The notes under the pieces are model-generated. The model worked only from the letters and a program-made list of their open reading frames with translations, did not search any database and was not told the origin of the DNA. Source: Stenotrophomonas sp. (GTDB lineage: Bacteria; Pseudomonadota; Gammaproteobacteria; Xanthomonadales; Xanthomonadaceae). From it: DNA of 64,000 nucleotides. The stretch lies in contig QFOV01000006.1 in the NCBI GenBank assembly GCA_003248565.1, positions 1 to 64,000 on the forward strand. The letters run 5' to 3'. Position numbers and translations under genes: made by a program. Within the stretch, counting starts at the first letter, position 1, and every line of letters starts with the position of its first letter. This document shows, in pieces, positions 54,366 to 64,000 of the stretch.

Positions 54366-55561
54366 TGTCGCCTGCCCGTAAACTTGATCCAGGCATTCTT
54401 AGAGGTCTCCGGGCAAACTAGCCCTAAGGAGACCACTGATGCGCAGGAGCAAATTCACCGAGAGTCAGATCGTTGCGACGTTGAAGCAGGTTGAGGCTGG
54501 AAGGCAGGTCAAGGATGTCTGCCGTGAGCTTGGCATCTCCGATGCGACTTACTACGTCTGGAAGTCCAACTACGGCGGCATGGAAGCTTCGGACGTGCAG
54601 CGGTTGCGCGAAGTTGAAGCCGAGCACGCCGCGCTCAAGCGGATGCACGCCGAACTGGCGATGGAGAATCATGCGTTGAAGGATCTGATTGCAAAAAGCT
54701 TTAGACCCGGCGCATTAGCGCCCGCTCTTGGCCTGGCTGCAGGACTCTACGGCTGGAGCGCGCCGGGCCTGTGCGGCGATTGGAATGCCACGGTCGACGG
54801 CGCGCTACCGCCATCGACCGGATCGGGACGAAGAGGTGATCGCGTTATTGGTTGAGCTCTCTGAGCGTTTTCCGGAGCGCGGCTTGGACAAGCTGTTTCA
54901 ACTGATTCGTCGCCGCGGTTTGGTCTGGAATCACAAGCGCGTCTGGCGTGTGTATTGTCTGATGAAGCTCAATCAGCATCGGCGAGGGAAGAAGCGCCTT
55001 CCAAACCGACACCCGATGCCATTGGTGGCCGGTGAGCAGATCAACGGCAGCTGGTCGATCAACTTCATGTCCGACGCGCTTTGGGATGGACGACGGTTCC
55101 GCACGTTCAACGTGGCTGACGATTTCAGTCGTCAGGCCTTGGCTATCGAAGTTGATCTGAATTTGCCGGCGACATGGGTCATTCGCACTTTGGAGCAAAT
55201 TGCGGCGTGGCCCGGCTATCCCGCAAAGCTTTGCCTGGACAACGGCCCCGAGTTCATCGCTTTGGCGTTGGCGGAATGGGCTGAGCGCAAAGAACATCGC
55301 GCCGGATTTCATCGAGCCAGGACGGCCGATGCAGAACGGCTTCATCGAACGGTTCAATGGTAGCTTCCGACGTGGCGTGCTGGATATGCACGCCTTCCGC
55401 AATCTCGGAGAAGTACGCGAACAGGCAGAGTAGTGGCTGGCCGATTACAACACCGAGATACCGCACGACAGCCTCGGCGGGCTCACGCCCGCCGAATTCC
55501 ACCACTTCCAAGAACCGCAAACCTCTAATTCAGCTTGGCATTGAAATACGGGGAGTCGACA
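54366..55561 (+). mobile_element. IS3-family insertion sequence, decayed (about 1.2 kb)
   Basis: The left end TGTCGCCTGCCCGTA and right end TACGGGGAGTCGACA are inverted repeats (13 of 15 positions) starting with TG, as usual for IS3-family elements. They enclose a broken orfA/orfB transposase. No target duplication is visible at the flanks (CTTACTTT and GGGGACG), which fits an old or rearranged insertion. The right end is 14 bases from the acyltransferase stop. Confidence 0.8.
54439..55544 (+). pseudogene. IS3-family transposase orfA/orfB, disrupted
   Basis: OrfA is recognisable by its HTH start RRSKFTESQIVATLKQVEAG. It loses its normal end near 54700, where the frame reads on into orfB sequence. 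OrfB shows the DDE integrase core (INFMSDALWDGRRFRTFNV, LCLDNGPEFIALAL). The frame shifts near 55285, continues as IEPGRPMQNGFIERFNGSF, and meets an in-frame TAG at 55431-55433 before the usual ending HFQEPQTSNSAWH. With at least one shift, an abnormal orfA end and a nonsense codon, no active transposase can be made. Confidence 0.9.
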
Positions 55562-55575
55562 GGGGACGTCGGTGT

Positions 55576-56697
55576 CTAATTGACCGGCTGATTGCTTCCT
55601 GAGAGTGGAGCTGCTGCTGAGCGAGCAGTTCGCTTGCCTAAGTACTGGGAGATGCGCGCATGACCCCATTTCAGGATTGGAGATTCAACGAGCTTCCAAG
55701 AGGCCACTGTAAAGAGAAGTGATACGAGGAGGCATGCAGCAAACATCACAAGTCTCGGATAAGTGAAACTTCCGAAGAACGAACCTAGCGATTCATTGCC
55801 AGCGTAGAGAAGGACATAGATTACCGGGTAGTGCCACAGGTAGAAGCCATAGGAGATGGTGCCAAGCCATGCCAGCATTCTGTCGCTGAGGACGTGCACC
55901 AACGTTGAGTCCTGATCAAGGGAGATCTTTGCAATAATCGCACCTGCGGAGAGTGCGGTGAATGCGAAGCCTGCAGGTGTCGACGCGAAATTGCTGGCCG
56001 GCTGATAGATTGCGCAGGTAATGAGATAGGTGGCAGCAGGCTTCCACATGTACGTAAATGCGTTGACCACACCAGCAGGTGCCAGTGCTATGAACGCGCC
56101 GATAAGCAAGCCATCGGAATGGGTGTCCAATCCGGTGTAGATCCTTGCCGACGATGCGCCCGACTGTCCCAGGTAGGAGCGCCAGAGCATGATGCCGAGC
56201 GCACCCGCAAGAACTATCCAGGCAGGTTTGATGGATCGGACTTTGAATAGTGCAAGAATTGCCAATGGCCAGATGATGTAAAACTGTTCCTCGATTGCAA
56301 GCGACCACGTATGCCCAGTCATGGGGGCGTCATAGATGTCGAACGCGCGAATCCAGTTCATGGTGTAAAGCAACGCAGGAAATATTTCCCATTCGATATG
56401 TATCCTGGGCTTGAACAGGAGCCAATAGATGGTGACTCCTAGTAGCAAAAGGATCAGTGCCGGGTAGAGGCGTAGTGAGCGCTTTGCGTAGAAAATACGG
56501 AGTGATATCCGCCCTGATCGCTGGAATTCCGCGCTGAGAAGGCGGGTGATCAGAAAACCGCTGAGTACAAAAAAGATGTCAACACCAATGAAGCCGCCGT
56601 GGACTATGGTCAGCCCGGTGTGGTGTGCAAAAACTACCAGCACTGAGAGTGCTCGAAGTCCATCTAGTCCCGCGATTCTTGAAGCAGAATTCGTCAT
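55576..56697 (-). CDS. Acyltransferase-3 family membrane O-acyltransferase
   Basis: This 373-residue inner-membrane protein has about ten hydrophobic segments and the acyltransferase-3 signatures: LDGLRALSVLVVFAHHTGL with the essential His, GGFIGVDIFFVLSGFLIT, RIFYAKRSLRLYP and HTWSLAIEEQFYIIWP. Homologues such as OafA acetylate O-antigen sugars. Here the gene lies in the LPS locus on the strand opposite to wzm-wzt. It has no C-terminal SGNH domain, so it is the short form. Decayed IS3 elements bracket it closely (14 bases downstream, 391 upstream). The substrate sugar is unknown. Confidence 0.9.
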   Translation of the reverse strand: MTNSASRIAGLDGLRALSVLVVFAHHTGLTIVHGGFIGVDIFFVLSGFLITRLLSAEFQRSGRISLRIFYAKRSLRLYPALILLLLGVTIYWLLFKPRIHIEWEIFPALLYTMNWIRAFDIYDAPMTGHTWSLAIEEQFYIIWPLAILALFKVRSIKPAWIVLAGALGIMLWRSYLGQSGASSARIYTGLDTHSDGLLIGAFIALAPAGVVNAFTYMWKPAATYLITCAIYQPASNFASTPAGFAFTALSAGAIIAKISLDQDSTLVHVLSDRMLAWLGTISYGFYLWHYPVIYVLLYAGNESLGSFFGSFTYPRLVMFAACLLVSLLFTVASWKLVESPILKWGHARISQYLGKRTARSAAAPLSGSNQPVN

Positions 56698-57088
56698 GAA
56701 GCTTGCCTCGGGTGTAGCCCGCGATCACGCAGGGTTGACAGGTGGGGATAAGCAAACAGTCCTTTCACCCTGCTACTGGACGCGGTCGAAACGATAGATA
56801 CGTTGCAAGGGCGCCTCGGAGTCGTTTGATGCTTGGCTTTAGGTAAATACCTATGTTCGCGCTGCGATTTTACACTGTGTTTGTGTAGGTGAATGCGCTA
56901 CGGGCGGAATCGGTCCATACCGACGGTGACAATGTTCGGCTGCGTGCGCTTCTGGCGTTGATTTCGATAGCTGAATTGCGCTCGTAAGCAGGCTCCCATT
57001 GGAGCCTGTATTCACTCTGGCGCGTTCCCGTGGGGGCACTGGGCGTTTGAAGTCGAGCTTCGGCGTGAAGGAGTCCGGGAGAAGGGCT
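56698..57088. other. Gene-free stretch between the acyltransferase and the second IS
   Basis: These 391 bases include the acyltransferase promoter region and a short AT-rich patch near 56838-56885. I see no gene, RNA or repeat here. Its base composition resembles the rest of the LPS locus. Confidence 0.4.
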
Positions 57089-58287
57089 TGTAACGACCCA
57101 CTGAAAACCTGCTCAGGTGTTGGCTTTTCCCAAAGGAGACATCGATGGGTGAAGTGCTGGAAGAAGAAATCAAGCGCTGGACGGCCCGGCGGAAGTCGGC
57201 ACTGGTCCTTGAGATCACCCAAGGCAAAGCCATGGCGGGCGCGGCGAGCCGGCAGTTCGAGCTGACCCCGGCGGAAATTGAAAGCTGGGTTGAGGATGGC
57301 AAGCGGGGCAAGGGGAACACCTTGCGAGCCAAGCCGGAGGACGTACGCGAGCAATACGAACGCCAGCTCAAGGACCTGTAGGAGGCGTACGGTGAGGTGA
57401 TGCTGGAGATCCGCGCCCGAAAAAAGCTGGCCTCCCTGCCGGGGAAGGACGAGAGCTGATGCGCTCGGTCCAGCAGGGGCTGAAGGATGAAGGGCTGGCG
57501 GTTCCGATCACCGAGCTGTGCCAATGGTTTGGCGTGGCGTACGGTTTACTACCGGTCCATCAATACAGCGGCCAAGGTTTGGCCGGAACTGGCCAAGCCG
57601 ATAAAAGGCCGGATCGAAGCTGATCCTTCATTCGGCTACCGCTCCGTTGCTGCCGTTACTGGGTATGAACAAGAGCACGGGCAGGCGACAAAAGGCTGGT
57701 AGGTTCGCAACCGACCGGTTGGCCAACGCCCGCGCATCCAGGCGTTGCCTTCAGTAGCGAAGGCTCCGAATCGACGCTGGGCAACGGATCTGTGCCGCGT
57801 CTGGGGTGGCAAGGATGGCTGGTTGAGTTTGGCCTTGGTGATCGACTGCCACACGCGACAACTATTGGGTTGGCATCTATCGCGTACCGGCAAGGCGAGC
57901 ACTGCATCGGCAGCGTTGGAGCAGGCCTTGATCGCACGCTTCGGTACGTTGGGGCGAGTCCAGGAGCCGTTCCTGTTTGGCTCGGTTTTACCAGTCGCGA
58001 TTGCACACGCTTGGTGCGTAGCTATGGACTGAAGCTGGAATTCATCACTCAGCACTGTCCGCAGCAGAGCGGCATGGTAGAGCGCGTGATCAGAACACTG
58101 AAAGAGCAACGCATGCATCGCCACCGCTTCGAGAGCCTGGTACACGAGCTGTTGTGTGTTATCGGCGACTGGATCGGCTTCTACAACCGAGTACGCCCTC
58201 ACCAGGCGTTGAAGATGATGATCCCGGATGCGGCGTATGCCGTTACGTTACCCGGGTGACCTGAGCGGAAACCGGTGGGTCATTACA
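57089..58287 (+). mobile_element. Second IS3-family insertion sequence, decayed (about 1.2 kb)
   Basis: The left end TGTAACGACCCACTG and right end, read on the minus strand, TGTAATGACCCACCG are inverted repeats. A second conserved block, GCTCAGGT, sits about 10 bases further in on both sides. They enclose a multiply broken transposase of a different IS3 group from the element at 54366. No clear target duplication is visible. Confidence 0.8.
57145..58259 (+). pseudogene. IS3-family transposase, multiply disrupted
   Basis: OrfA (57145) has an HTH region (EITQGKAMAGAASRQFELTPAEI). A TAG at 57379-57381 stands where the family has Gln; after it the frame continues to TGA at 57457-57459, which overlaps the orfB ATG. 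OrfB then shifts near 57540 (TVYYRSINTAAKVWPELAKP is in another frame), again near 57660, and again near 57955. The DDE core is split into RWATDLCRVWGGKDGWLS and EFITQHCPQQSGMVERVIRT in different frames. It is clearly inactive. Confidence 0.9.
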
Positions 58288-58334
58288 TGAGTGCAGTGGC
58301 GCATCCTTGCGCCAACTTTTATGCATTTGACTCT

Positions 58335-59459
58335 TTACCCTGCCAGGAAGCTAGCTATGCGTTTTGCAGCTTTGCCATCGCCGTAAGGGTTATGTGCTTT
58401 GGCCATTGCTTCAAAGGCGAGATCATCATCCAGAAGGCGTGAAACTTCTGAGGTTATGGTTGCACTGTCTGTGCCAACTAGGCGCACGGTGCCTGCCTCG
58501 ACGGCCTCCGGACGCTCGGTGGTATCCCTCATCACCAGAACCGGCTTGCCTAGCGAGGGTGCCTCTTCCTGAATGCCGCCGGAGTCGGTCACGATGATGT
58601 GTGATCGACTCATGAGGTATACAAATGGCAAGTATTCCTGCGGCTCTATGAGGTGGATTGACGGCTGGTTGGCGAGGATGCGAGTTACTGGTTCTTGGAC
58701 GTTTGGATTGAGGTGCACTGGATAAACAACCTGCGTATCACCGCGGGCGGCGATGTTCTTCAGCGCATGACAAATCTGTTCGAAGCCGTCCCCGAAATTT
58801 TCGCGTCGGTGCCCGGTGACCAGGATCAGACGTTTGCTCTTGTCGAGGAACGGGAAGCGGGCGGAAAGCTCCGCGTCGAGTGCTGGATTCTTCTTGATCT
58901 TTTCGACAACGGTAAGCAGAGCATCGATTACCGTGTTTCCGGTAATTTGAATGATCGCGGGGTCAATGTTCTCTGCGCGAAGGTTGTTCGCTGATTTTTC
59001 AGTTGGCGCAAAATGGAGGTTTGCAAGCGCGCCAGTCAATTTTCGATTGGCCTCTTCAGGCCAAGGAGAGTAGAGATTACCAGTGCGAAGTCCAGCTTCT
59101 ACATGGCCGATGGCGGTCCGCTGATAGTACGCTGCCAATGCGGTAGCAAACGTAGTTGTCGTGTCACCATGAACCAGGACGATGTCAGGCGAGTGCTTGG
59201 CAATGACCTGCTCCATACCCTGGACGATGCGCGAGGTAAGGCCTGAAAGAGACTGCCCCGGTTGCATGACGTTGAGGTCTTCATCGGGCGTGATTTCAAA
59301 CAGTTCTAGAACCTGATCTAGCATCTGCCTGTGTTGCGCGGTGACGGCGACTATGGTTTCCAGCTCGGACTGCTGTTTCAGGGCAGTGACCAGTGGTGCC
59401 ATTTTAATGGCTTCTGGGCGAGTACCGAAAACAACCATTACCTTCTTGCGGCGCATCAT
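58335..59459 (-). CDS. wecB: UDP-N-acetylglucosamine 2-epimerase (non-hydrolysing)
   Basis: This 374-residue cytoplasmic enzyme interconverts UDP-GlcNAc and UDP-ManNAc. Conserved blocks are [65 protein letters not shown] and [11 protein letters not shown]. The start at 59459 (MMRRKKV) has AAGGAG 11 bases upstream; the much longer frame is unsupported. The usual partner dehydrogenase WecC is not in the window, so ManNAc may be used directly, or WecC may lie elsewhere. It sits at the right edge of the LPS locus on the minus strand. Confidence 0.93.
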   Translation of the reverse strand: MMRRKKVMVVFGTRPEAIKMAPLVTALKQQSELETIVAVTAQHRQMLDQVLELFEITPDEDLNVMQPGQSLSGLTSRIVQGMEQVIAKHSPDIVLVHGDTTTTFATALAAYYQRTAIGHVEAGLRTGNLYSPWPEEANRKLTGALANLHFAPTEKSANNLRAENIDPAIIQITGNTVIDALLTVVEKIKKNPALDAELSARFPFLDKSKRLILVTGHRRENFGDGFEQICHALKNIAARGDTQVVYPVHLNPNVQEPVTRILANQPSIHLIEPQEYLPFVYLMSRSHIIVTDSGGIQEEAPSLGKPVLVMRDTTERPEAVEAGTVRLVGTDSATITSEVSRLLDDDLAFEAMAKAHNPYGDGKAAKRIASFLAG

Positions 59460-59582
59460 TTCTCTATGAACTCCTTGTTGACGCTGGCAGCATGCATCTG
59501 AGTCTAGTAGCAAGTGCGAGGCAGACTCTGCGAGAGGCGCTATTCTACGCTGCTGTAGGCGAGTTATTGAAACCACGCAAGA

Positions 59583-59614
59583 GAAAAAAAAGCGGCCTTT
59601 CTTGAAAGGCCGCT
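59583..59614 (-). terminator. Intrinsic terminator of etfBA
   Basis: The perfect stem AGCGGCCTTTC/GAAAGGCCGCT is followed on the minus strand by eight T residues, 20 bases after the etfA stop. Confidence 0.95.
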
Positions 59615-59634
59615 CTTCTCTGGGACTGGTTTTT

Positions 59635-60570
59635 TTATAAAGCGGCTTCCAGCTCCGGCAGCAGCGTAAACAGATCCCCCACCAGGCCGATATCGGCAAT
59701 CTCGAAGATCGGCGCATCGCCGTCCTTGTTGATGGCGACAATCGTGCCGGCGTCCTTGATGCCGGTCAGGTGCTGGATGGCGCCAGAGATGCCCACGGCG
59801 ATGTAAAGCTCAGGGGCGATGATCTTGCCGGTCTGGCCGACCTGCATGTCGCTGGGCACATAGCCTGCATCCACAGCGGCGCGCGAGGCTCCGACGCCGG
59901 CGCCGAGCTTGTCGGCCAGCGCGTAGATCACCTTGAAGTTTTCTTCCGAGCCAACACCGCGGCCACCGGAGACAACACGTTTGGCGCTCTGCAGGTCCGG
60001 GCGATCGCTCTTGCCGGCAGCCAAGCCGACGAAGCGGGTGTGGCTTGGCAGGGCGGCATCGACGCTGATCGCTTCGACCGGGGCGCTGTTGCCCTTGGCA
60101 GCTTCCTGCCAGGAGGCTGCGCGCACGGTAGCCACGACCACCTGATCAGCCGGGGCTTCGACGGTGATGATGGCGTTGCCGGCGTAGATCGGACGCTTGA
60201 AGGTATGGGAGCCTTCCACTGACATCAGGTCCGAGACCTGGTTGACGCCAAGCAGGGCGGCTACGGCCGGCATCACATCCTTGCCGGTGGTGGTCGACGG
60301 GCCGAACACATGGCTGTAGCCAGCAGCGGCCTTGGCGATCTGCGGGGCCTGTACCTGCGCAAGTGCGTGTTCATTGGCCGGATTGGTAATGGTCAGCACC
60401 TTGCTGACGCCGGCAATCTGCGCGGCTTCGGCGGCGATGGCGGCCGGGTCGGCGGCCAGCACCAGCACGTGGATGTCGCCGCCCACGGCGGTTGCTGCCG
60501 ACACGGTCTTGGCGACGGCGCTGTTGAGCTTGCCGTCCAGGTGTTCGGCGATGACGAGAATCTTGGCCAT
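59635..60570 (-). CDS. etfA: Electron transfer flavoprotein subunit alpha
   Basis: This 311-residue alpha subunit binds FAD and passes electrons from acyl-CoA and other dehydrogenases to ETF-ubiquinone oxidoreductase. The C-terminal FAD domain is visible in [61 protein letters not shown] and [21 protein letters not shown]. The N-terminal domain begins AKILVIAEH. It is coupled to etfB by a one-base overlap (TAATG). In Xanthomonas this gene marks the right border of the variable LPS locus. Confidence 0.97.
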   Translation of the reverse strand: MAKILVIAEHLDGKLNSAVAKTVSAATAVGGDIHVLVLAADPAAIAAEAAQIAGVSKVLTITNPANEHALAQVQAPQIAKAAAGYSHVFGPSTTTGKDVMPAVAALLGVNQVSDLMSVEGSHTFKRPIYAGNAIITVEAPADQVVVATVRAASWQEAAKGNSAPVEAISVDAALPSHTRFVGLAAGKSDRPDLQSAKRVVSGGRGVGSEENFKVIYALADKLGAGVGASRAAVDAGYVPSDMQVGQTGKIIAPELYIAVGISGAIQHLTGIKDAGTIVAINKDGDAPIFEIADIGLVGDLFTLLPELEAAL

Positions 60571-61316
60571 TACAGCAATCCCTTCTGCTTGAGTGCGGCT
60601 ACCAGTTCGGCAGGGTCCTTCACCATCACGCCCTTGCTGCGCTTGGACGGCGCGGCGTAATGGGTGGTCTTGAAAGTGTCAGCGGCTTCAACACCGAGGT
60701 CGGCCAGCTGCAGGGTTTCCAGCGGCTTGGCTTTGGCCTTCATGATGTCCGGCAGCTTGATGAAGCGCGGCTCGTTCAGGCGCAGGTCGGTGGTGATCAC
60801 GGCCGGCAGATCGACTTCCAGCGTTTCCAGGCCGGCGTCGACTTCACGGGTGACCGTGGCCTTGCCGTCTGCAATTTCGACCTTGGAGGCGAAGGTGGCT
60901 TGCGGGCGTGCCCACAGCGTGGCCAGCATCTGACCGGTCTGGTTGGCATCGTCGTCGATGGCCTGCTTGCCAAGAATGACCAGGTCCGGCTGTTCTTTCT
61001 CAATAAGCTTGAGCAGGGTGCGGGCGGCGGTCAGCGGCTGGATGGCCTGGTCAGTGACCACGTGGATGGCACGGTTGGCACCCATCGCCAGGCCATTGCG
61101 CAGGTGCGCCTGGGCGTCGGCTGGGGCGATGGTGGCCACGATCACTTCCGTGGCGACGCCCTTGTCGCGCAGGCGCAGGGCCTCTTCCAGGGCAATTTCA
61201 TCGAACGGGTTCGGCGAGAGCTTGACGCCATCGGTGACCACGCCGGAACCATCCGGCTTGACTTGAATGCGGACGTTATAGTCCACCACGCGCTTGTACG
61301 CGACGAGGATTTTCAT
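60570..61316 (-). CDS. etfB: Electron transfer flavoprotein subunit beta
   Basis: This 248-residue subunit pairs with EtfA and carries the AMP-binding and partner-recognition loop. Family motifs are [51 protein letters not shown] and [27 protein letters not shown]. The length is normal. It is the first gene of the etfB-etfA operon and is divergent from rmlB across 246 bases. Confidence 0.97.
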   Translation of the reverse strand: MKILVAYKRVVDYNVRIQVKPDGSGVVTDGVKLSPNPFDEIALEEALRLRDKGVATEVIVATIAPADAQAHLRNGLAMGANRAIHVVTDQAIQPLTAARTLLKLIEKEQPDLVILGKQAIDDDANQTGQMLATLWARPQATFASKVEIADGKATVTREVDAGLETLEVDLPAVITTDLRLNEPRFIKLPDIMKAKAKPLETLQLADLGVEAADTFKTTHYAAPSKRSKGVMVKDPAELVAALKQKGLL

Positions 61317-61562
61317 GTGCTGCGGGGTCCTTCGGTTGCTGATGGGGGCCGGCGTGGGCCGGGGACAGATTTTCTCGATTCTAGCCGGGTTGGTAGGTCC
61401 GTGCGAACGCGTATGGTGCTGTCATGGCCTTCCTTAAATGTCCGGACAAATCGTGGCGGGAAAGCATCCGTTGTCAATGGTGCAGGCCCAATAACGGCTG
61501 GCGTTATATCCTTGTATGAATTGTTCGCTGCTTTGGCAGCTGTAAATCAGGAGAATCGACGC

Positions 61563-62618
61563 GTGACCACATGGCTTGTGACCGGCGGCGCCGGCTTTAT
61601 CGGCGGCAATTTTGTATTGGAAGCGGTAGCGAAGGGCATCCGCATCATCAACCTTGATGCCCTGACCTACGCAGGCAACCTGAAGACGCTGGATAGCCTG
61701 GAAGGCAACTCGAACCACGTATTCGTGCATGGCGACATCGGCGACCGCGAGCTGGTTGCAAGCCTGTTGGCGGAGCACCGCCCTGATGCAGTCCTGAACT
61801 TTGCCGCTGAGAGCCATGTGGATCGTTCGATCGACGGCCCGGGTGCGTTCATCCAGACCAATGTGGTTGGAACCCTGGGTTTGCTGGAAGCCGTGCGCGA
61901 CTACTGGAAGGCGTTGCCGGCGGACAAAGCCGGTGCATTCCGCTTCCTGCACGTGTCCACCGACGAGGTTTACGGCACGCTGGGTGAGACCGGCAAGTTC
62001 ACCGAAACCACGCCGTATGCGCCGAACTCGCCGTACTCGGCCTCCAAGGCAGCATCCGACCATCTGGTGCGTGCATTCCACCACACCTATGGTCTGCCAG
62101 TGCTGACCACCAATTGCTCGAACAACTACGGCCCGTACCACTTCCCGGAGAAGCTCATCCCGCTGGTGATCGCCAAAGCGCTGTCCGGTGAGTCGTTGCC
62201 GGTCTATGGCGACGGCAAACAGGTACGTGATTGGCTGTTTGTTGCCGATCATTGCGAGGCTATCCGTACGGTCCTGGCCAAGGGCCGGGTAGGCGAGACC
62301 TATAACGTTGGCGGCAACTCCGAAAAGCAGAACATCGAAGTAGTGCAGGCGATCTGTGCATTGCTGGATGCGCGCCGTCCGCGTGCCGATGGCAAGCCAC
62401 GCAGCGAGCAGATCACCTATGTCACCGATCGTCCTGGCCATGACCGTCGCTATGCAATCGATGCTTCCAAGCTCAAGGATGAACTGGGCTGGGAACCGAA
62501 GCATACCTTCGAGCAGGGCATCGGCTTCACCGTCGACTGGTACCTGGACAACCAGCAATGGGTAAACGGCGTGCTGGACGGCAGCTACCGTCTGCAGCGC
62601 ATCGGCACCGACGTCTGA
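61563..62618 (+). CDS. rmlB: dTDP-glucose 4,6-dehydratase
   Basis: This 351-residue extended SDR enzyme forms dTDP-4-keto-6-deoxyglucose, the second step to dTDP-L-rhamnose. NAD-binding [11 protein letters not shown] is near the N-terminus, [11 protein letters not shown] follows, and the active site shows STDEVYG and [14 protein letters not shown] (Tyr and Lys). GTG at 61563, with AGGAG about 9 bases upstream, begins VTTWLVTGG; the long upstream frame is antisense to etfB and not real. It leads rmlB-rmlA-rmlC, the conserved rhamnose genes to the right of etfBA. Confidence 0.96.
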   Translation: MTTWLVTGGAGFIGGNFVLEAVAKGIRIINLDALTYAGNLKTLDSLEGNSNHVFVHGDIGDRELVASLLAEHRPDAVLNFAAESHVDRSIDGPGAFIQTNVVGTLGLLEAVRDYWKALPADKAGAFRFLHVSTDEVYGTLGETGKFTETTPYAPNSPYSASKAASDHLVRAFHHTYGLPVLTTNCSNNYGPYHFPEKLIPLVIAKALSGESLPVYGDGKQVRDWLFVADHCEAIRTVLAKGRVGETYNVGGNSEKQNIEVVQAICALLDARRPRADGKPRSEQITYVTDRPGHDRRYAIDASKLKDELGWEPKHTFEQGIGFTVDWYLDNQQWVNGVLDGSYRLQRIGTDV

Positions 62619-62669
62619 TATCGATGATCCAGTGCCTGCACGCCTGTGCGGGTTAAAAAGGAAACAACC

Positions 62670-63557
62670 ATGACGCAACGTAAAGGCATCATTCTGGCTG
62701 GCGGTTCTGGTACGCGCCTGTATCCGATCACCAAGGGCGTCAGCAAGCAATTGCTGCCGGTCTACGACAAGCCGATGATCTATTACCCGCTGAGCGTGTT
62801 GATGCTGGCGGGCATCCGTGAAGTGCTGATCATCAACACGCCACACGAACAGGCCTTGTTCCAGCAGCTGCTGGGCGACGGCTCGCAGTGGGGAATGGAC
62901 ATCCAGTACGCAGTGCAGCCGAGCCCGGATGGCTTGGCGCAAGCGTATTTGATTGGCAGCGATTTCGTTGGTGGCAAGCCCAGCTGCCTGGTGCTCGGTG
63001 ACAATATCTTCCACGGCACCGGTCTGCGCGAGGTGCTCAAGCGCGCCGATGCACGTGATACCGGCGCGACGGTGTTCGGCTATTGGGTGAATGATCCGGA
63101 GCGCTACGGCGTGGCCGAATTCAGCAAGGATGGCAAGGTGGTTGGATTGGTTGAAAAACCTATCGAGCCGCGCTCCAACTATGCAGTGACCGGCCTGTAC
63201 TTCTATGACGGCAATGCCAGCGACTACGCCGCTGCATTGAAGCCATCGCCGCGCGGCGAGCTGGAGATCACCGATCTCAATCAGGTGTATCTGGACGAAG
63301 GAAAGCTTCAGCTGGAGCCGCTTGGTCGTGGCTTTGCGTGGCTGGATACAGGCACGCATCAGTCGCTGCTGGAGGCATCCAACTTCATCGAGACCATCCA
63401 GACCCGTCAGGGCCTGCAGGTTTGCTGCCCTGAAGAGATTGCCTATGGCCAAGGCTGGATTACGGCGGAGCAACTTCTGGCATTGGCCGCGCCGCTGTCC
63501 AAGAACGGTTATGGGCAATACCTGCAGAAGCTTGTTCAGCGAGGAATTGTTCCGTGA
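62670..63557 (+). CDS. rmlA: Glucose-1-phosphate thymidylyltransferase
   Basis: This 295-residue nucleotidyltransferase makes dTDP-glucose from dTTP and glucose-1-phosphate. It carries the signature [16 protein letters not shown], then [44 protein letters not shown] and LEITDLN. ATG at 62670 follows AAAAAGGAAA. Its stop overlaps the GTG of rmlC by four bases. RmlA is normally feedback-inhibited by dTDP-rhamnose. Confidence 0.97.
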   Translation: MTQRKGIILAGGSGTRLYPITKGVSKQLLPVYDKPMIYYPLSVLMLAGIREVLIINTPHEQALFQQLLGDGSQWGMDIQYAVQPSPDGLAQAYLIGSDFVGGKPSCLVLGDNIFHGTGLREVLKRADARDTGATVFGYWVNDPERYGVAEFSKDGKVVGLVEKPIEPRSNYAVTGLYFYDGNASDYAAALKPSPRGELEITDLNQVYLDEGKLQLEPLGRGFAWLDTGTHQSLLEASNFIETIQTRQGLQVCCPEEIAYGQGWITAEQLLALAAPLSKNGYGQYLQKLVQRGIVP

Positions 63558-64000
63558 AAGTAATTGAAACCGCCATGCCCGGCTGTGTAGTCATTGAACC
63601 GGCGGTGTTCGGTGATGAGCGTGGTTTCTTTTTTGAAACCTGGAATGCTGAGCGCTTCAAGGGGCTTGGTCTGCCTGACAAGTTCGTGCAGAGCAATGTT
63701 TCTGCTTCCAGTAAAGGTGTGTTGCGCGGACTGCACTACCAGTGGCCGCGCCCGCAGGGCAAGTTGGTCAGCGTGCTGGAGGGCGAGGTGTATGACGTGG
63801 CGGTGGATATCCGCCGTGGTTCGCCGACCTTTGGCAAGTGGGAGGCCGTCGTTCTGAGTGCTGAGAACAAACGCCAGTTCTGGATACCGGAAGGTTTCGC
63901 ACATGGCTTTGCAGTGCTGTCCGAACGCGCGGTGTTCAGTTATCTGTGCACTGAGGTCTATCTGAAGGAGGTTGATGCTGGCGTTCGCTGGAATGACGCC
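63554..64000 (+). CDS. rmlC: dTDP-4-dehydrorhamnose 3,5-epimerase, cut by window end
   Basis: The first 149 residues of a cupin-fold epimerase are present, starting at GTG inside the rmlA stop (GTGA). The motifs [20 protein letters not shown] (with the catalytic His), [29 protein letters not shown] and [16 protein letters not shown] are diagnostic. The protein is normally about 185 residues, so roughly 35 are outside the window. It converts dTDP-4-keto-6-deoxyglucose to the L-lyxo form; rmlD would follow. Confidence 0.95.
   Translation, partial: MKVIETAMPGCVVIEPAVFGDERGFFFETWNAERFKGLGLPDKFVQSNVSASSKGVLRGLHYQWPRPQGKLVSVLEGEVYDVAVDIRRGSPTFGKWEAVVLSAENKRQFWIPEGFAHGFAVLSERAVFSYLCTEVYLKEVDAGVRWNDA

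Noticed and set aside
61434..63518. 694-codon antisense frame across rmlB and rmlA
   Set aside because: It spans two genes and their gap, with no family match; the rml genes are certain.

Overview
The window looks like chromosome of a Stenotrophomonas-type member of the Xanthomonadaceae (Lysobacteraceae). Three things support this: high GC with strong GC3 bias; many intergenic palindromes, including GTAG-ended elements of the kind described as SMAG repeats in Stenotrophomonas maltophilia; and the gene order metB-like, LPS genes, etfA/etfB, rmlBAC, which is the known position of the hypervariable LPS locus in Xanthomonas. No rRNA, tRNA, CRISPR array or prophage was seen.

Left part (1-45 kb), mostly housekeeping and uptake genes. 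An opgH tail, a carboxylesterase, an AlgR-like regulator and hemC are followed by a DUF481 outer-membrane protein, a WYL regulator, fabAB, dinB and gph. At 9.7-17.6 kb a Fur-box promoter heads an iron-uptake cluster: catecholate receptor, exported esterase, beta-propeller protein and an HmuTUV-type ABC importer. A PAS-AraC regulator lies divergent to a large TonB-dependent receptor. A cobalamin-riboswitch-controlled btuB lies divergent to cobT-cobC-cobS. Next come a TfoX C-terminal-domain protein, msrC, a phasin, queD, a second orphan TonB-dependent receptor, an exported M14 peptidase, rhlE, a FAH-family/maiA pair, pilU, a DUF4398/OmpA pair, ydcH, and the reverse-transsulfuration pair cbs-cgl.

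Right part (45-59.5 kb), accessory LPS/O-antigen locus with visibly lower GC. It holds an ABC exporter (Wzm and Wzt with a C-terminal binding domain), an 825-residue methyltransferase with a long repeat-bearing coiled coil, one 1191-residue protein with three glycosyltransferase domains, a Sel1-repeat lipoprotein, an acyltransferase-3 gene bracketed by two decayed IS3-family elements, and wecB. After the conserved etfBA flank, rmlBAC begins dTDP-L-rhamnose synthesis and runs off the window. The most interesting reading is a very compact ABC-dependent O-polysaccharide system. The single triple-domain enzyme would build the polymer, the coiled-coil methyltransferase would cap it and set its length (as WbdD does in E. 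coli O9a), Wzt would recognise the cap, and rmlBAC would supply rhamnose.

Intergenic repeats are plentiful and of several families: 20-bp GTGGGAGCGG-type REP pairs, SMAG elements, CTCTCCCG palindromes, a CCCGGG-type long palindrome, and degenerate hexamer arrays next to the palindromes. One REP supplies the last four residues and the stop codon of cobS. Another locus is a 112-bp-period duplication of a two-repeat unit.
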